DNA of 64,000 bases from assembly GCF_010093385.1 (NCBI RefSeq), contig NZ_PDWV01000015.1:1-64000 (forward strand). Direction: 5' to 3'. The DNA is from Pseudoxanthomonas mexicana. Its GTDB lineage: Bacteria; Pseudomonadota; Gammaproteobacteria; Xanthomonadales; Xanthomonadaceae. How positions within the stretch are numbered: position 1 is the stretch's first letter; every line of letters starts with the position of its first letter. The notes beneath the pieces were generated by a model, which searched no databases, was not told the origin of the DNA, and was given only the letters and a program-made list of their open reading frames with translations. The position numbers and the translations under genes were made by a program. This document shows positions 9,502 to 19,246 of the stretch, piece by piece.

Positions 9502-9648
9502 CAGCGTATTGTGGCAGAGCGGACCGACCCCACGACCTGAAGACCTCCCTCGTCGCGACAGCGGCCGGCGTCAGCACCGATTCATCCGTGCCCGCCTACT
9601 TTCAATCGCTTGCAGCGTGTTGCTGCCATATCGCTTCCGGAGCCCGCC

Positions 9649-10506
9649 ATGAACCGCACCTCCCGCCGCCTGCTGACGCCCACCGCGCTCGCGCTGACCG
9701 CCGCCCTGTTCGCCGGCCAGGCCATCGCGGGGCCGAAGGAGGACGAGCGCGCCACCAACGCGGTACGCGTGCTCAACGAGATCCAGCGCATCCCCGAGAA
9801 CGGCATCCCCGACAAGCTGCTGGACGAAGGCAAGGCGATCATCGTCATCCCCGACACCCTGAAGGCCGGGCTGGTGATCGGCGGTCGCCGCGGCCACGGC
9901 CTGATGTCGGTGAAGAACCCCGACGGCAGCTGGTCGCAGCCGGTCTTCGTCAAGCTCACCGGTGGCAGCATCGGCTTCCAGGCCGGCGTGCAGTCCTCGG
10001 ACGTGGTGCTGGTGTTCCGCAACGACCGGTCGCTGGATTCCATCGTCAACGGCAAGGTCACCCTGGGCGCCGATGCCGGCGTGGCCGCGGGGCCGGTGGG
10101 CCGCAACGCCAGCGCGGCCACCGACGGCCAGCTGAAGGCCGAGATCTGGTCGTGGTCGCGCGCGCGCGGCCTGTTCGCCGGCGTGGCCCTGGATGGCGCC
10201 GTGCTGCAGATCGATGACGAGGCCAACACCGCGGTCTACGGCAGCGCCGCCCCCCCGCGCGCCATCTTCGAGAGCCGCGCCGGCCAGCCCTCCGATGCCG
10301 TGGTCGGCTTCCGCGACCAGCTGGAGGAAGTCACCGAGCTGGCCCGCGGCAATCGCGGTACCGGCGGCGCCGTACCGTCCGCCACCACGCACGCACCGGC
10401 ACCCGCGGTGGCGCCGGTGGAGGTGGAGGCGCCCGCGCAGACGCAGGGCTTCGAGCCGGTGCAGGACGGCGAAGGGCGCACCGAGCCGCTGGACGGCACG
10501 CCATAA
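9649..10506 (+). CDS. SYLF-domain lipid-binding protein, exported
   Basis: A 285-aa protein with a signal peptide (MNRTSRRLL then a hydrophobic run ending AGQAIAG). The SYLF/YSC84 domain spans about residues 35-205: GIPDKLLDEGKAIIVIP, GLVIGGRRGHGLMSV, GSIGFQAGVQSSDVVLVF and WSWSRARGLFAGVALDG are the conserved stretches. SYLF domains bind phosphoinositides in eukaryotes; the bacterial role in the periplasm is unknown. The last 60 residues are a Pro/Ala/Glu-rich low-complexity tail. It sits just upstream of tatABC but seems to be a separate gene. Confidence 0.85.
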   Translation: MNRTSRRLLTPTALALTAALFAGQAIAGPKEDERATNAVRVLNEIQRIPENGIPDKLLDEGKAIIVIPDTLKAGLVIGGRRGHGLMSVKNPDGSWSQPVFVKLTGGSIGFQAGVQSSDVVLVFRNDRSLDSIVNGKVTLGADAGVAAGPVGRNASAATDGQLKAEIWSWSRARGLFAGVALDGAVLQIDDEANTAVYGSAAPPRAIFESRAGQPSDAVVGFRDQLEEVTELARGNRGTGGAVPSATTHAPAPAVAPVEVEAPAQTQGFEPVQDGEGRTEPLDGTP

Positions 10507-10587
10507 CGGAAGTCATGGCGCGCGGGCGTCATCCTCGCCCCCCGCCTGCGCTATCCTGAGCGCCCCAACTTTTCCTGCGAGCACACC

Positions 10588-10806
10588 ATGGGCGGTTTGA
10601 GCATCTGGCATTGGATCATCGTGCTGGTGGTCGTGCTGCTGGTCTTCGGCACCAAGCGCCTGCGCAGCGCCGGCAAGGACCTCGGCGAGGCCGTGAAGGG
10701 CTTCAAGGAAGGCATGCGCGACGACAAGCCGGCCGGCCAGCTGGACGACCAGTCCCGCAGCGACGAAACCAGCGCCTCCAAAGAGCGCGACCGCGACGCC
10801 CGCTGA
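10588..10806 (+). CDS. tatA: Sec-independent translocase subunit TatA
   Basis: TatA forms the protein-conducting part of the twin-arginine translocase in the inner membrane. The 72-aa product begins [20 protein letters not shown], the single TatA membrane helix, followed by the FGTKRLR hinge and an amphipathic helix ([15 protein letters not shown]). The C-terminal half is charged and disordered as usual. First gene of a tatABC operon, 24 bases before tatB. Confidence 0.95.
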   Translation: MGGLSIWHWIIVLVVVLLVFGTKRLRSAGKDLGEAVKGFKEGMRDDKPAGQLDDQSRSDETSASKERDRDAR

Positions 10807-10830
10807 TCCGGCGGGGCTCCCGCCGCGACC

Positions 10831-11337
10831 ATGTTCGATATCGGCTTCAGTGAACTGCTGGTCATCGCGGTCGTCGCGTTGATCGTGCTCGGCCCCGAAC
10901 GCCTGCCGAAGGCGGCGCGGTTCGCCGGGCTGTGGGTACGCCGCGCGCGCGCGCAGTGGTACTCGGTCAAGGACGAACTGGAACGCGAGCTCGCCTCCGA
11001 AGAACTCAAGCGCAACCTCAAGGACGCCCAGGACGCCCTGCGCGACACCGAGCAGCGCATCCGCGACAGCGCGCGAGAGACCGAACGCCAGTTCGAGGAA
11101 GTGCGCCAGGCGGCGCGCGATGATGCCAAGGCCCTGCGCGAGGACGTCGAGTCCGCGATCACGCCGCCCGCGCTCGCCAGGCCGCCGGTCGCCTCGCCCG
11201 ATCCGGCGCCGGCGATCGAAGAGGAAGGCCACCTGGCGTCGACGACCGACACGCATGACGATGCGGCAGCGGATGACGCGCAGGCGTCCGATGTCGGCAC
11301 GACCGCGGACCTGTTCCCGCCGAAGGAGCCGCGATGA
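10831..11337 (+). CDS. tatB: Sec-independent translocase subunit TatB
   Basis: TatB partners with TatC as the receptor for twin-arginine signal peptides. The 168-aa protein starts [20 protein letters not shown] with the conserved Glu in the membrane helix, then [10 protein letters not shown], followed by long charged helices (residues ~45-105) and an acidic Pro/Ala-rich tail. It overlaps tatC by four bases (ATGA), supporting translational coupling. Confidence 0.95.
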   Translation: MFDIGFSELLVIAVVALIVLGPERLPKAARFAGLWVRRARAQWYSVKDELERELASEELKRNLKDAQDALRDTEQRIRDSARETERQFEEVRQAARDDAKALREDVESAITPPALARPPVASPDPAPAIEEEGHLASTTDTHDDAAADDAQASDVGTTADLFPPKEPR

Positions 11338-12092
11338 ACCGCGAGGCGCCGGGGCAGGATGCCGAAAGCAGCCTGATGGAGCACCTGCTGGAGCTGCGCA
11401 CGCGGCTGGTCCGCGGACTGGCGGGCACCGGGCTGATCCTGCTGGCGCTGTTGCCGTTCGTGCGCCAGCTGTACGACCACCTCGCCCGGCCGCTGATCTC
11501 CCAGCTGCCCGCCGGCCAGGCCACCCAGATGATCGCCAGCGACCCGACCTCGGGCTTCTTCGCGCCGATCAAGCTGGCGTTCTTCCTCGCCCTCTTCCTG
11601 TCGTCGCCCTGGCTGCTGTTCCAGGCCTGGAGCTTCGTCGCGCCCGGCCTGTACAGGCACGAGAAGCGGTTGGCCATGCCGCTGCTGGTCTCGGCGATCG
11701 TGCTGTTCTACGCCGGCTGCGCGTTCGCCTACTTCCTGGTGCTGCCCAGCGTCTTCCACGCGCTGACCGTGTTCACGCCGGACATCGTGACGCTGGCGCC
11801 GGACCCGGCGAAGTACCTGGATTTCGTGATGGTGATCTTCCTGGCCTTCGGTGTCAGCTTCGAGCTGCCGGTGGCACTGGTGATCATGGTGCTGCTGGGC
11901 TGGGTGACCCCGCAGCAGCTGCGCGAAGGCCGCGGCTACGCCATCGTCGGCGTGTTCGTGGTGGCCGCGCTGATCACCCCGCCGGACGTGGTCTCGCAGC
12001 TGATGCTCGCCATCCCGATGTGCCTGCTGTACGAGCTGGGCATCGTGGCGGCAGGATGGTTGAAGCCGCGCCCGCGCCCCGACAGCGCCTGA
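11334..12092 (+). CDS. tatC: Sec-independent translocase subunit TatC
   Basis: TatC is the six-helix membrane core that recognises twin-arginine signals. The 252-aa product has the family signature [15 protein letters not shown] near residue 13, the [20 protein letters not shown] segment, the [12 protein letters not shown] loop and [17 protein letters not shown]. Last gene of the tatABC operon; the next gene is convergent about 90 bases away. Confidence 0.97.
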   Translation: MNREAPGQDAESSLMEHLLELRTRLVRGLAGTGLILLALLPFVRQLYDHLARPLISQLPAGQATQMIASDPTSGFFAPIKLAFFLALFLSSPWLLFQAWSFVAPGLYRHEKRLAMPLLVSAIVLFYAGCAFAYFLVLPSVFHALTVFTPDIVTLAPDPAKYLDFVMVIFLAFGVSFELPVALVIMVLLGWVTPQQLREGRGYAIVGVFVVAALITPPDVVSQLMLAIPMCLLYELGIVAAGWLKPRPRPDSA

Positions 12093-12180
12093 GCGCACTG
12101 CCGCAGCGGGAACTATCGCTTGATTCCCTGCCGGTTCCGCAGGCGTACCGTGGCCCGCCCTGTCGCGCGATACAGACGGC

Positions 12181-13059
12181 TCAGACTTCGATGCGGGTGG
12201 CCGCCGCCGATGCGCCCGCCGCCGGGCTTCCACCCAGCATCTGCCGCCACGCCGCGTAAGCCGCGCCGGCGAGTACCGGCATGACGACCGCCATCAGCAC
12301 GAACTGCCACAGCCCCATCGCAAGGGCGGGCCCCAGCACCAGCGCCAGCAGCGACGCCACCAGCAGCGATCCCATGCCGACGGCGAAGATCGCGATGCCC
12401 GCCAGCAGGTAGAACACCAGCATCGCGGTCCAGTTGTGGGCGCACGCGCGCAGGCTGTTGCGCATGGCATGGACCACGTGCGTGTTCGAGAACAGGATCT
12501 GCGGCGAGGCGATGAAGGTCATCCACTTCACCGCAACGAAGACCACCGCCACCAGCAGCAGCCACAGCAGCAGGCGTCCGGCCGGCAGACCTTCCACCAG
12601 CGAAGGGTCCGGCTGTCCGCCGGCCGCCGCGACGGCCTGCATCTGCTGGTAGACATCCGCCAGGCGCTGCAGCTGTTCGGTGCCCACCATGACGAACAGC
12701 AGCGCCCCCATCACCAGGGCCGCCAGCAGCTGCGGCAACAGCGTGGCCAGCAGCGCAGGCGCATGGCCGTCGCGCACGGGTTGCAGCAGGTTGGACGGCG
12801 TCGCAGGGCGACCCTCATCGACCTCGCGGACCGCCCACAGCATGCCGGCGAAGAACAACGGCCCCGCCAGCACCAACAGGAACTGCATGGCCAACGTCAT
12901 GGCAGGCAGCGTCACCGCCCCCAGCAGCACGCCCATGGAGAGCAATCCCCACAGCACGGACAGCGTGGCCAGCGGCACCGGCGCACGCTTCAGCAGGGCG
13001 AAGCCCGCCAGCAGCCATTCCGCGCCGGCACGGGCCGGCACCTTGTTGATCGTCGACAT
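12181..13059 (-). CDS. BPSS1780-family integral membrane protein
   Basis: A 292-aa multispanning membrane protein. The N-terminus (VPARAGAEWLLAGFALLKR) and the VKWMTFIASPQILFSNTHVV and RNSLRACAHNWTAM stretches in the middle match the BPSS1780 family, which has no assigned function. About six to seven hydrophobic segments can be counted (residues ~30-75, 100-125, 160-182, 215-260). It is co-directional with, and 31 bases upstream of, the glutamine amidotransferase gene, so the two may share a transcript. Confidence 0.75.
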   Translation of the reverse strand: MSTINKVPARAGAEWLLAGFALLKRAPVPLATLSVLWGLLSMGVLLGAVTLPAMTLAMQFLLVLAGPLFFAGMLWAVREVDEGRPATPSNLLQPVRDGHAPALLATLLPQLLAALVMGALLFVMVGTEQLQRLADVYQQMQAVAAAGGQPDPSLVEGLPAGRLLLWLLLVAVVFVAVKWMTFIASPQILFSNTHVVHAMRNSLRACAHNWTAMLVFYLLAGIAIFAVGMGSLLVASLLALVLGPALAMGLWQFVLMAVVMPVLAGAAYAAWRQMLGGSPAAGASAAATRIEV

Positions 13060-13090
13060 CGGGATTCTCTGGGGGGGGTGCAGCGGTGGA

Positions 13091-13840
13091 TCAGCGCGCG
13101 TGCTGTCCGCGCGCGTGGCGGACGAACCGCCGCAATAGTTTGCGGGCTTGCGGCGCCGCCGTCACGTTGCGGGCGATGGTGCCGGGGCAGTGCCCCTCGC
13201 TACGCAGGTGCTCGGCGCGGGCATGCACGTAGCCGCGCATGTGGTGGGTGGCGAATTCGGGGTGGAACTGCACGCCCCAGGCGCGGTCGCGCCAGCGGAA
13301 GGCATGGCAGTCGTCCTGCGCCGAGCGGGCCAGCACCGTGGCGCCCTCCGGCGGCCGGGCCACCGTCTGCACGTGGGTGGCGTGGGCGGTGAACTTCAGC
13401 GGCAGCGCCGAGAACAGGGGGTCGTCCTGGGCGTGCGGGTGCAGGTCGATGTGGACGGTGCCCGATTCGCGCCCGGCCGGGTTGTACGCCACCTCGCCCC
13501 CCAGCGCATGCGCCAGCAACTGGTGGCCGTAGCAGATGCCCAGCAGCGGCAGGCCTTCATGGGCCGCCTCGCGCAGCCATTCGGCGCTGCGCTCGCTCCA
13601 GTCCGCACGGTCGGTGACCATCGCGGCCGAGCCGCTGACGATGACGCCGGCGAACCCCTCGCGTCCCGGCAGCGCATCGCCGCGCTCCACGTTCGCCACC
13701 ACCGTCTCGCCGGCCTCCAGGCCGGCGGCCACGCGGATCCAGTGGGGGAAGCCGCCATAGCGCCGCATCGAGCGCACCGGCTGGCCGGTTTCGACGATGA
13801 GGAACGGGGCTTTCACGCGGGCATCCACGGCGGCAAACAT
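13091..13840 (-). CDS. class I glutamine amidotransferase-like protein
   Basis: A 249-aa stand-alone GATase1 protein. The nucleophile elbow is LPLLGICYGHQLLAHALGG with the catalytic Cys, the oxyanion-side GVIVSGSAAMV lies upstream, and the catalytic His/Glu pair is in WGVQFHPEF. It resembles the GMP synthase-like amidotransferases of unknown acceptor. The ATG at 13840 is preferred; the upstream open frame to 14218 is antisense to glyQ and is discarded. It diverges from glyQ with about 60 bases between them. Confidence 0.88.
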   Translation of the reverse strand: MFAAVDARVKAPFLIVETGQPVRSMRRYGGFPHWIRVAAGLEAGETVVANVERGDALPGREGFAGVIVSGSAAMVTDRADWSERSAEWLREAAHEGLPLLGICYGHQLLAHALGGEVAYNPAGRESGTVHIDLHPHAQDDPLFSALPLKFTAHATHVQTVARPPEGATVLARSAQDDCHAFRWRDRAWGVQFHPEFATHHMRGYVHARAEHLRSEGHCPGTIARNVTAAPQARKLLRRFVRHARGQHAR

Positions 13841-13862
13841 CGGCGGAATAAGGGCTTGCCCG

Positions 13863-13868
13863 TATACT
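13863..13868 (+). promoter_or_regulatory. -10 element upstream of glyQ
   Basis: TATACT sits about 30 bases before the glyQ ATG in the divergent intergenic region. No clear -35 hexamer at 16-18 bases is visible. Confidence 0.4.
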
Positions 13869-13899
13869 AGCCCGCTTTTCCGCAGTGCACGATAACGCC

Positions 13900-14814
<915 letters not shown>

Positions 14815-14816
14815 AG

Positions 14817-14960
14817 CCCCTCTCCCCTCGGCGACCGCAGGAAGTCCCTGTGGGAGAGAGGGGTTGGGGAGAGGGGCAATGGAGTCCCGATGGTTTGACC
14901 GTCATGACTCCGCTCGCCCCTCATCCGCCCTTCGGGCACCTTCTCCCGAGGGGCGAAGGG
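14817..14960 (+). repeat. Xanthomonad-type intergenic palindromic repeats
   Basis: The glyQ-glyS spacer contains a C-rich block (CCCCTCTCCCC, 14817-14828) whose complement GGGGAGAGGGG follows at 14866-14877, and a second hairpin-like block CCTTCTCCCGAGGGG at 14940-14955. These are the boilerplate palindromes often found between Xanthomonad genes; they could fold in the mRNA between the two subunit genes. Confidence 0.6.
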
Positions 14961-14984
14961 AAACGCACCACAAGGCTTGACGAC

Positions 14985-17216
14985 ATGAGCGAACAAAAAT
15001 ACCTGCTGGTCGAACTCGGCACCGAAGAGCTGCCGGTCAAAGCGTTGCCCGGCCTGGCGCAGGCCTTCTTCGATGGCGTGATCACCGCATTGGAGAAGCG
15101 GGGCATCGGCTTCGAGCGTGGCGATGCCAAACCGCTGTACACGCCGCGCCGCCTGGCGGTGCTGCTGCCGGCCGTGGATGTGGAACAGCCCGAGCAGAAG
15201 TCCGAAGTACTGGGCCCGTATCTCAACATCGCGCTGGACGCGAACGGTGCGCCGACCAAGGCACTGGAAGGCTTCGCTGCGAAAGCGGGGATCGACTGGA
15301 CGGCGCTGGAGCGCACCACCGACGGCAAGGGCGAGCGCTTCGTCCACCGTGCGGTGAAGCCGGGCGCGAAGACCGCCGACCTGCTGGCCGACATCGTGCG
15401 CGAGGCGCTGGCCGGCATGCCCATTCCCAAGCCGATGCGCTGGGGCGCGCACGAGTACGCGTTCGCGCGCCCCGTGCACTGGCTGGTGCTGCTGCTGGGC
15501 AAGGACGTGGTGCCGGCCCAGGTGCTGGGCGTGACGTCCGACCGCATGAGCCGCGGCCATCGCTTCGAACACGACAAGCCGGTGTGGATCAACGACCCGG
15601 GCGATTACGTGATGGCCCTGCAGGGCGCGAAGGTGCTGGTCGATCCCGACGCCCGCCGCGCGCGCATCGTCGCCGAAGTCGAGAAAGCGGCCGCACAGGC
15701 CGGTGGCAGCGCGCGCATCACCGACGACAACCTGGAGCAGGTGGTCTGCCTGACCGAGTGGCCGGCGGCGGTGCTGTGCAGTTTCGAATCCGCCTTCCTG
15801 GCCGTGCCGCAGGAAGCGCTGATCGAGACGATGGAGATCAACCAGAAGTTCTTCCCGGTGCTGAGCGATGGCGGCAAGCTGACCGAGCATTTCATCGGCA
15901 TCGCCAACATCGAGTCGCAGAACGTCGATGAAGTCCGGAAGGGCTACGAGCGCGTGATCCGTCCGCGTTTCTCCGACGCCAAGTTCTTCTTCGACGAGGA
16001 CCTGAAGCAGGGCCTGGTGTCGATGGGCGACGGTCTGAAGACCGTCACCTACCAGGCCAAGCTGGGCAGCGTCGCCGACAAGGTCGCGCGCGTGGCGGCG
16101 CTGGCGGAAACCATCGCCACGCAGGTCGGTGCCGATCCCGCCCAGGCACGCCGTGCCGCCGAGCTGGCGAAGAACGACCTGCAGTCGCGCATGGTCAACG
16201 AGTTCCCCGAACTGCAAGGCATCGCCGGCCGCCACTACGCCCTCGCCGCGGGCGAGCCGAAGGAGATCGCCCTGGCCATCGACGAGGCCTACCAGCCCCG
16301 TTTCGCCGGCGACGACATCGCGCTGTCGCCGCTGGGCAAGGTGCTCGCCATCGCCGAGCGACTGGATACGCTCGCGGGCGGTTTCGCCGCGGGCCTGAAG
16401 CCGACGGGCAACAAGGACCCGTTCGCGCTGCGTCGAAATGCGCTGGGACTGGCGCGGACGGTGATTGAGAGTGGCTTCAATCTGGACGTGAAGACATTGC
16501 TCGCATCCGCCGTGGGCCAAGCATCGCTCGCGATCGCCGAAACCAGCCCGCAAGATGCCAGCAAGGTAAAGGATCATTTCAAGGGCACCGGAATCTCCGT
16601 CGCCGATGCGCCAGGTGCCGAACAAGGATGGGTCGCGTCGCACCTCGGTAAGTTTTTCTCCGAGAAAGGTCAGACCTTGCACTTCCTGGAGTCTGGCTCG
16701 ATCACCAATGACCTCTACGACTTCATCCTCGACCGCCTGCGCGGCTACTATGCCGACAAGGGCGTGCCTGCCGCGCACTTCAACGCGGTTGCCGAACTGA
16801 AGCCGGGCTCCCTGTACGATTTCGACACGCGCCTGGATGCCATCGGCACGTTCGCCACGCTGCAGGAGGCCGAGGCGCTGGCCGCGGCGAACAAGCGCAT
16901 CGGGAACATCCTGAAGAAGGTCGACATCGCCATTCCGCATGCCGTGGACCGCGCGCTGCTCACCGACCCGGCCGAAAGCGCGCTGGCCGAAGCGGTGGAA
17001 GCCGTGCTCGGCGAGACCGACGAAGCCCTGCACCACCACGACTACGTCACCGTGCTGAACCACCTCGCCCGCCTGCGACCGCAGGTGGACGCGTTCTTCG
17101 ACAGCGTGATGGTCAACGCCGACGATCCGGCCGTGCGCGCCAACCGCCTGGCCCTGCTCAAGCGCCTGGCCGACCGCTTCCGCGCGGTGGCGGCCATCGA
17201 GCATCTGTCCACCTGA
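14985..17216 (+). CDS. glyS: glycyl-tRNA synthetase beta subunit
   Basis: The beta subunit binds tRNA-Gly and is needed for aminoacylation. The protein is 743 aa, longer than the ~690 aa typical of the family. Conserved segments are [17 protein letters not shown] at the N-terminus, [19 protein letters not shown]-like [54 protein letters not shown] and the C-terminal anticodon-binding-like [14 protein letters not shown]. An insertion with relaxed codon bias lies around 16450-16710, inside the region before the [10 protein letters not shown] block. The start is set at the ATG giving [10 protein letters not shown]. Confidence 0.95.
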   Translation: MSEQKYLLVELGTEELPVKALPGLAQAFFDGVITALEKRGIGFERGDAKPLYTPRRLAVLLPAVDVEQPEQKSEVLGPYLNIALDANGAPTKALEGFAAKAGIDWTALERTTDGKGERFVHRAVKPGAKTADLLADIVREALAGMPIPKPMRWGAHEYAFARPVHWLVLLLGKDVVPAQVLGVTSDRMSRGHRFEHDKPVWINDPGDYVMALQGAKVLVDPDARRARIVAEVEKAAAQAGGSARITDDNLEQVVCLTEWPAAVLCSFESAFLAVPQEALIETMEINQKFFPVLSDGGKLTEHFIGIANIESQNVDEVRKGYERVIRPRFSDAKFFFDEDLKQGLVSMGDGLKTVTYQAKLGSVADKVARVAALAETIATQVGADPAQARRAAELAKNDLQSRMVNEFPELQGIAGRHYALAAGEPKEIALAIDEAYQPRFAGDDIALSPLGKVLAIAERLDTLAGGFAAGLKPTGNKDPFALRRNALGLARTVIESGFNLDVKTLLASAVGQASLAIAETSPQDASKVKDHFKGTGISVADAPGAEQGWVASHLGKFFSEKGQTLHFLESGSITNDLYDFILDRLRGYYADKGVPAAHFNAVAELKPGSLYDFDTRLDAIGTFATLQEAEALAAANKRIGNILKKVDIAIPHAVDRALLTDPAESALAEAVEAVLGETDEALHHHDYVTVLNHLARLRPQVDAFFDSVMVNADDPAVRANRLALLKRLADRFRAVAAIEHLST

Positions 17217-17238
17217 GTCCAGCGCCGCACGTCCTGCC

Positions 17239-17335
17239 GTCGTCCCGGCGCAGGCCGGGACCCATTGGCTCTGGAAGGGTCGATTCGGATGCGACGGAGG
17301 GAAGTCGCGGGGTCCCGGCTTTCACCGGGATGACG
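17239..17335 (+). repeat. REP-like inverted repeat between glyS and tamA
   Basis: A CGTCCCGGCGCAGGCCGGGA hairpin near the left end is matched by GGTCCCGGCTTTCACCGGGA near the right end, in inverted orientation. This is the common REP pattern of Xanthomonad genomes (each arm is itself a short hairpin with CCCGGC/GCCGGG). Confidence 0.65.
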
Positions 17336-17449
17336 AGCATCGGCACGCAGGGCGACGTGCCATTTCACATTTGGCATGTACCCGCGTTTCGCGTGAACGA
17401 TGTTGCACAGGACCGCGGCTGACCTTCACCGCGTTTAACCCGCACCCGG

Positions 17450-17455
17450 TATCCT
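17450..17455 (+). promoter_or_regulatory. -10 element for leaderless tamA
   Basis: TATCCT ends six bases before the tamA ATG at 17462, with no Shine-Dalgarno between them. Confidence 0.4.
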
Positions 17456-17461
17456 GCCCGC

Positions 17462-19246
17462 ATGCGTCGACTCCCCCGCCTCGCCACCTTCGTCGTCCTG
17501 CTTGCCTCCACGGCGCCTGCCTGGGCGGCGGCCATCGTCGACAAGGTGAACATCGAGGGCCTGGACGACGAACTGATGGTGGAGAACGTCAACACCGCGC
17601 TCTCCCTCAACGACTCGCTGGGCAAGCGGCTGGCAGAGTCGCGCCTGGAATACCTGCTCGACGAAGCGGTCGCCGAGACACGCGAGGCGCTGGAGCCGTT
17701 CGGGTACTACTCGCCCACCATCACCGTCGACGCGCCGCGCACCGAAGCCGCCGACGATGAACGCCTGACGGTCACCGTGCGGGTGCAGCTGGGCGAACCG
17801 GTGCGCGTGCGCCGGCGGGACCTGTCCATCGAAGGCGAGGGCGGCGACGACCGCTACCTGAAGGAGGATCTGGAGGCCTTCGCGCCCAAGGTCGGCGACG
17901 TGTTCGACCACACGACCTACGAAGCCAGCAAGCTGACCATCGTGCGCCGCCTGGCCGACCGCGGCTACTTCGACGCCGACTTCACCCACCGCCGCGTGGA
18001 AGTCACCCGCGCGGACCACGCCGCCGACATCGCACTGGGCTGGGTCAGCGGCATCCGCTACGACATGGGCCCCACCACCTTCCTCCAGGACAAGTTCGAT
18101 CAGGGCCTGCTGGACAAGCTGGTGTACTGGGAGGAAGGCAGCTACTTCCACCAGGGCAAGCTGGACCGCCTGCGGGAATCGCTGGTGGGGCTAGACTACT
18201 TTTCCAGCATCGACATCCAGGCCAACCCGGACAAGGCCGAGGACGGCCGCGTGCCGATCGATGTCAAGCTGGAGCTGGCCAAGCGCGACATCTACACCGC
18301 CGGCGTCAGCTACGGCACCGAGAGCGGCCCCGGTATCCGCCTGGGCCTGGACCGGCGCTACGTCAATTCGCGCGGGCACAAGCTGTCCACGCACCTGGAC
18401 TACGCGCAGAAGCGCAAGACGCTGCTCACCCAGTACCGCATCCCCGCCTTCAAGTGGCTGGATGGCTGGTACACCGTCGGCCTGCAGGCCAGCGACGAAC
18501 AGACCGACTACATCGACCTGCGCCATGTCGAGTTCACGGGCAGCCGCAGCGGGCAGGTCAGCGAGGACTGGACGGCAGTCGCCTCGATCCACGCGCTGCG
18601 CGAGCGTTGGCGCTATGTCGAGAACGATCCGCTTACCGGTCTGCCCGACACCGCCGTGCAGTACGCCACCTTCACCTATCCCTCGCTGCGCGCGGACTAC
18701 ACCAACTCGCCGGTCGGCTCGAACCGACCCGACCAGCTGGCCGGCTCCATCCTGCTGCGCGGCGGCGTGGAAGGCGCGGGCTCGGATGCCAACTTCCTGC
18801 AGTTCCACATGCGCGCGCGCTGGTCGCAGCAGTACAAGACCAACAGCGCGCTGATCGTGCGCGGCGAGTACGGCCACACCTTCACCAGCTCGCTGGTGGC
18901 CATGCCCCCGTCGCTGCGCTTCTTCGCCGGTGGCGACCGCAGCATCCGCGGCTATGCGTGGCGCGAAGTCGGACCGCGCCGGGGCGACTACGCGCTGGGC
19001 GCGAAGAACGTACTGACGGGCAGCGTCGAGTACGAGTTCTATCCCAAGGGCGGCCCCTACGGCGGTGCGGTGTTCGTGGACACCGGCAGCGCCTTCGACG
19101 GCACTCGCCCGCAGCTCAGCACCGGCATCGGCGTCGGCCTGCGCTGGCGTTCGCCGGTCGGGCCGGTGCGGCTGGACATCGCGCATGGACTGGATGATCC
19201 GGATTCCAGCTTCCAGCTCTATCTCAACATCGGGACCGACCTGTGA
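17462..19246 (+). CDS. tamA: autotransporter assembly outer-membrane protein TamA
   Basis: TamA is an Omp85-family barrel that works with TamB in moving proteins or lipids to the outer membrane. The 594-aa product has a signal peptide (VVLLASTAPAWAAA), POTRA-like repeats over residues ~25-260 (VDKVNIEGLDDELM, RRRDLSIEGEGG), and a C-terminal barrel with the lid motif FFAGGDRSIRGYAWRE near residue 483 and a terminal strand LYLNIGTDL. It overlaps tamB by four bases (GTGA), and the pair is the standard tamAB operon. Confidence 0.92.
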   Translation: MRRLPRLATFVVLLASTAPAWAAAIVDKVNIEGLDDELMVENVNTALSLNDSLGKRLAESRLEYLLDEAVAETREALEPFGYYSPTITVDAPRTEAADDERLTVTVRVQLGEPVRVRRRDLSIEGEGGDDRYLKEDLEAFAPKVGDVFDHTTYEASKLTIVRRLADRGYFDADFTHRRVEVTRADHAADIALGWVSGIRYDMGPTTFLQDKFDQGLLDKLVYWEEGSYFHQGKLDRLRESLVGLDYFSSIDIQANPDKAEDGRVPIDVKLELAKRDIYTAGVSYGTESGPGIRLGLDRRYVNSRGHKLSTHLDYAQKRKTLLTQYRIPAFKWLDGWYTVGLQASDEQTDYIDLRHVEFTGSRSGQVSEDWTAVASIHALRERWRYVENDPLTGLPDTAVQYATFTYPSLRADYTNSPVGSNRPDQLAGSILLRGGVEGAGSDANFLQFHMRARWSQQYKTNSALIVRGEYGHTFTSSLVAMPPSLRFFAGGDRSIRGYAWREVGPRRGDYALGAKNVLTGSVEYEFYPKGGPYGGAVFVDTGSAFDGTRPQLSTGIGVGLRWRSPVGPVRLDIAHGLDDPDSSFQLYLNIGTDL

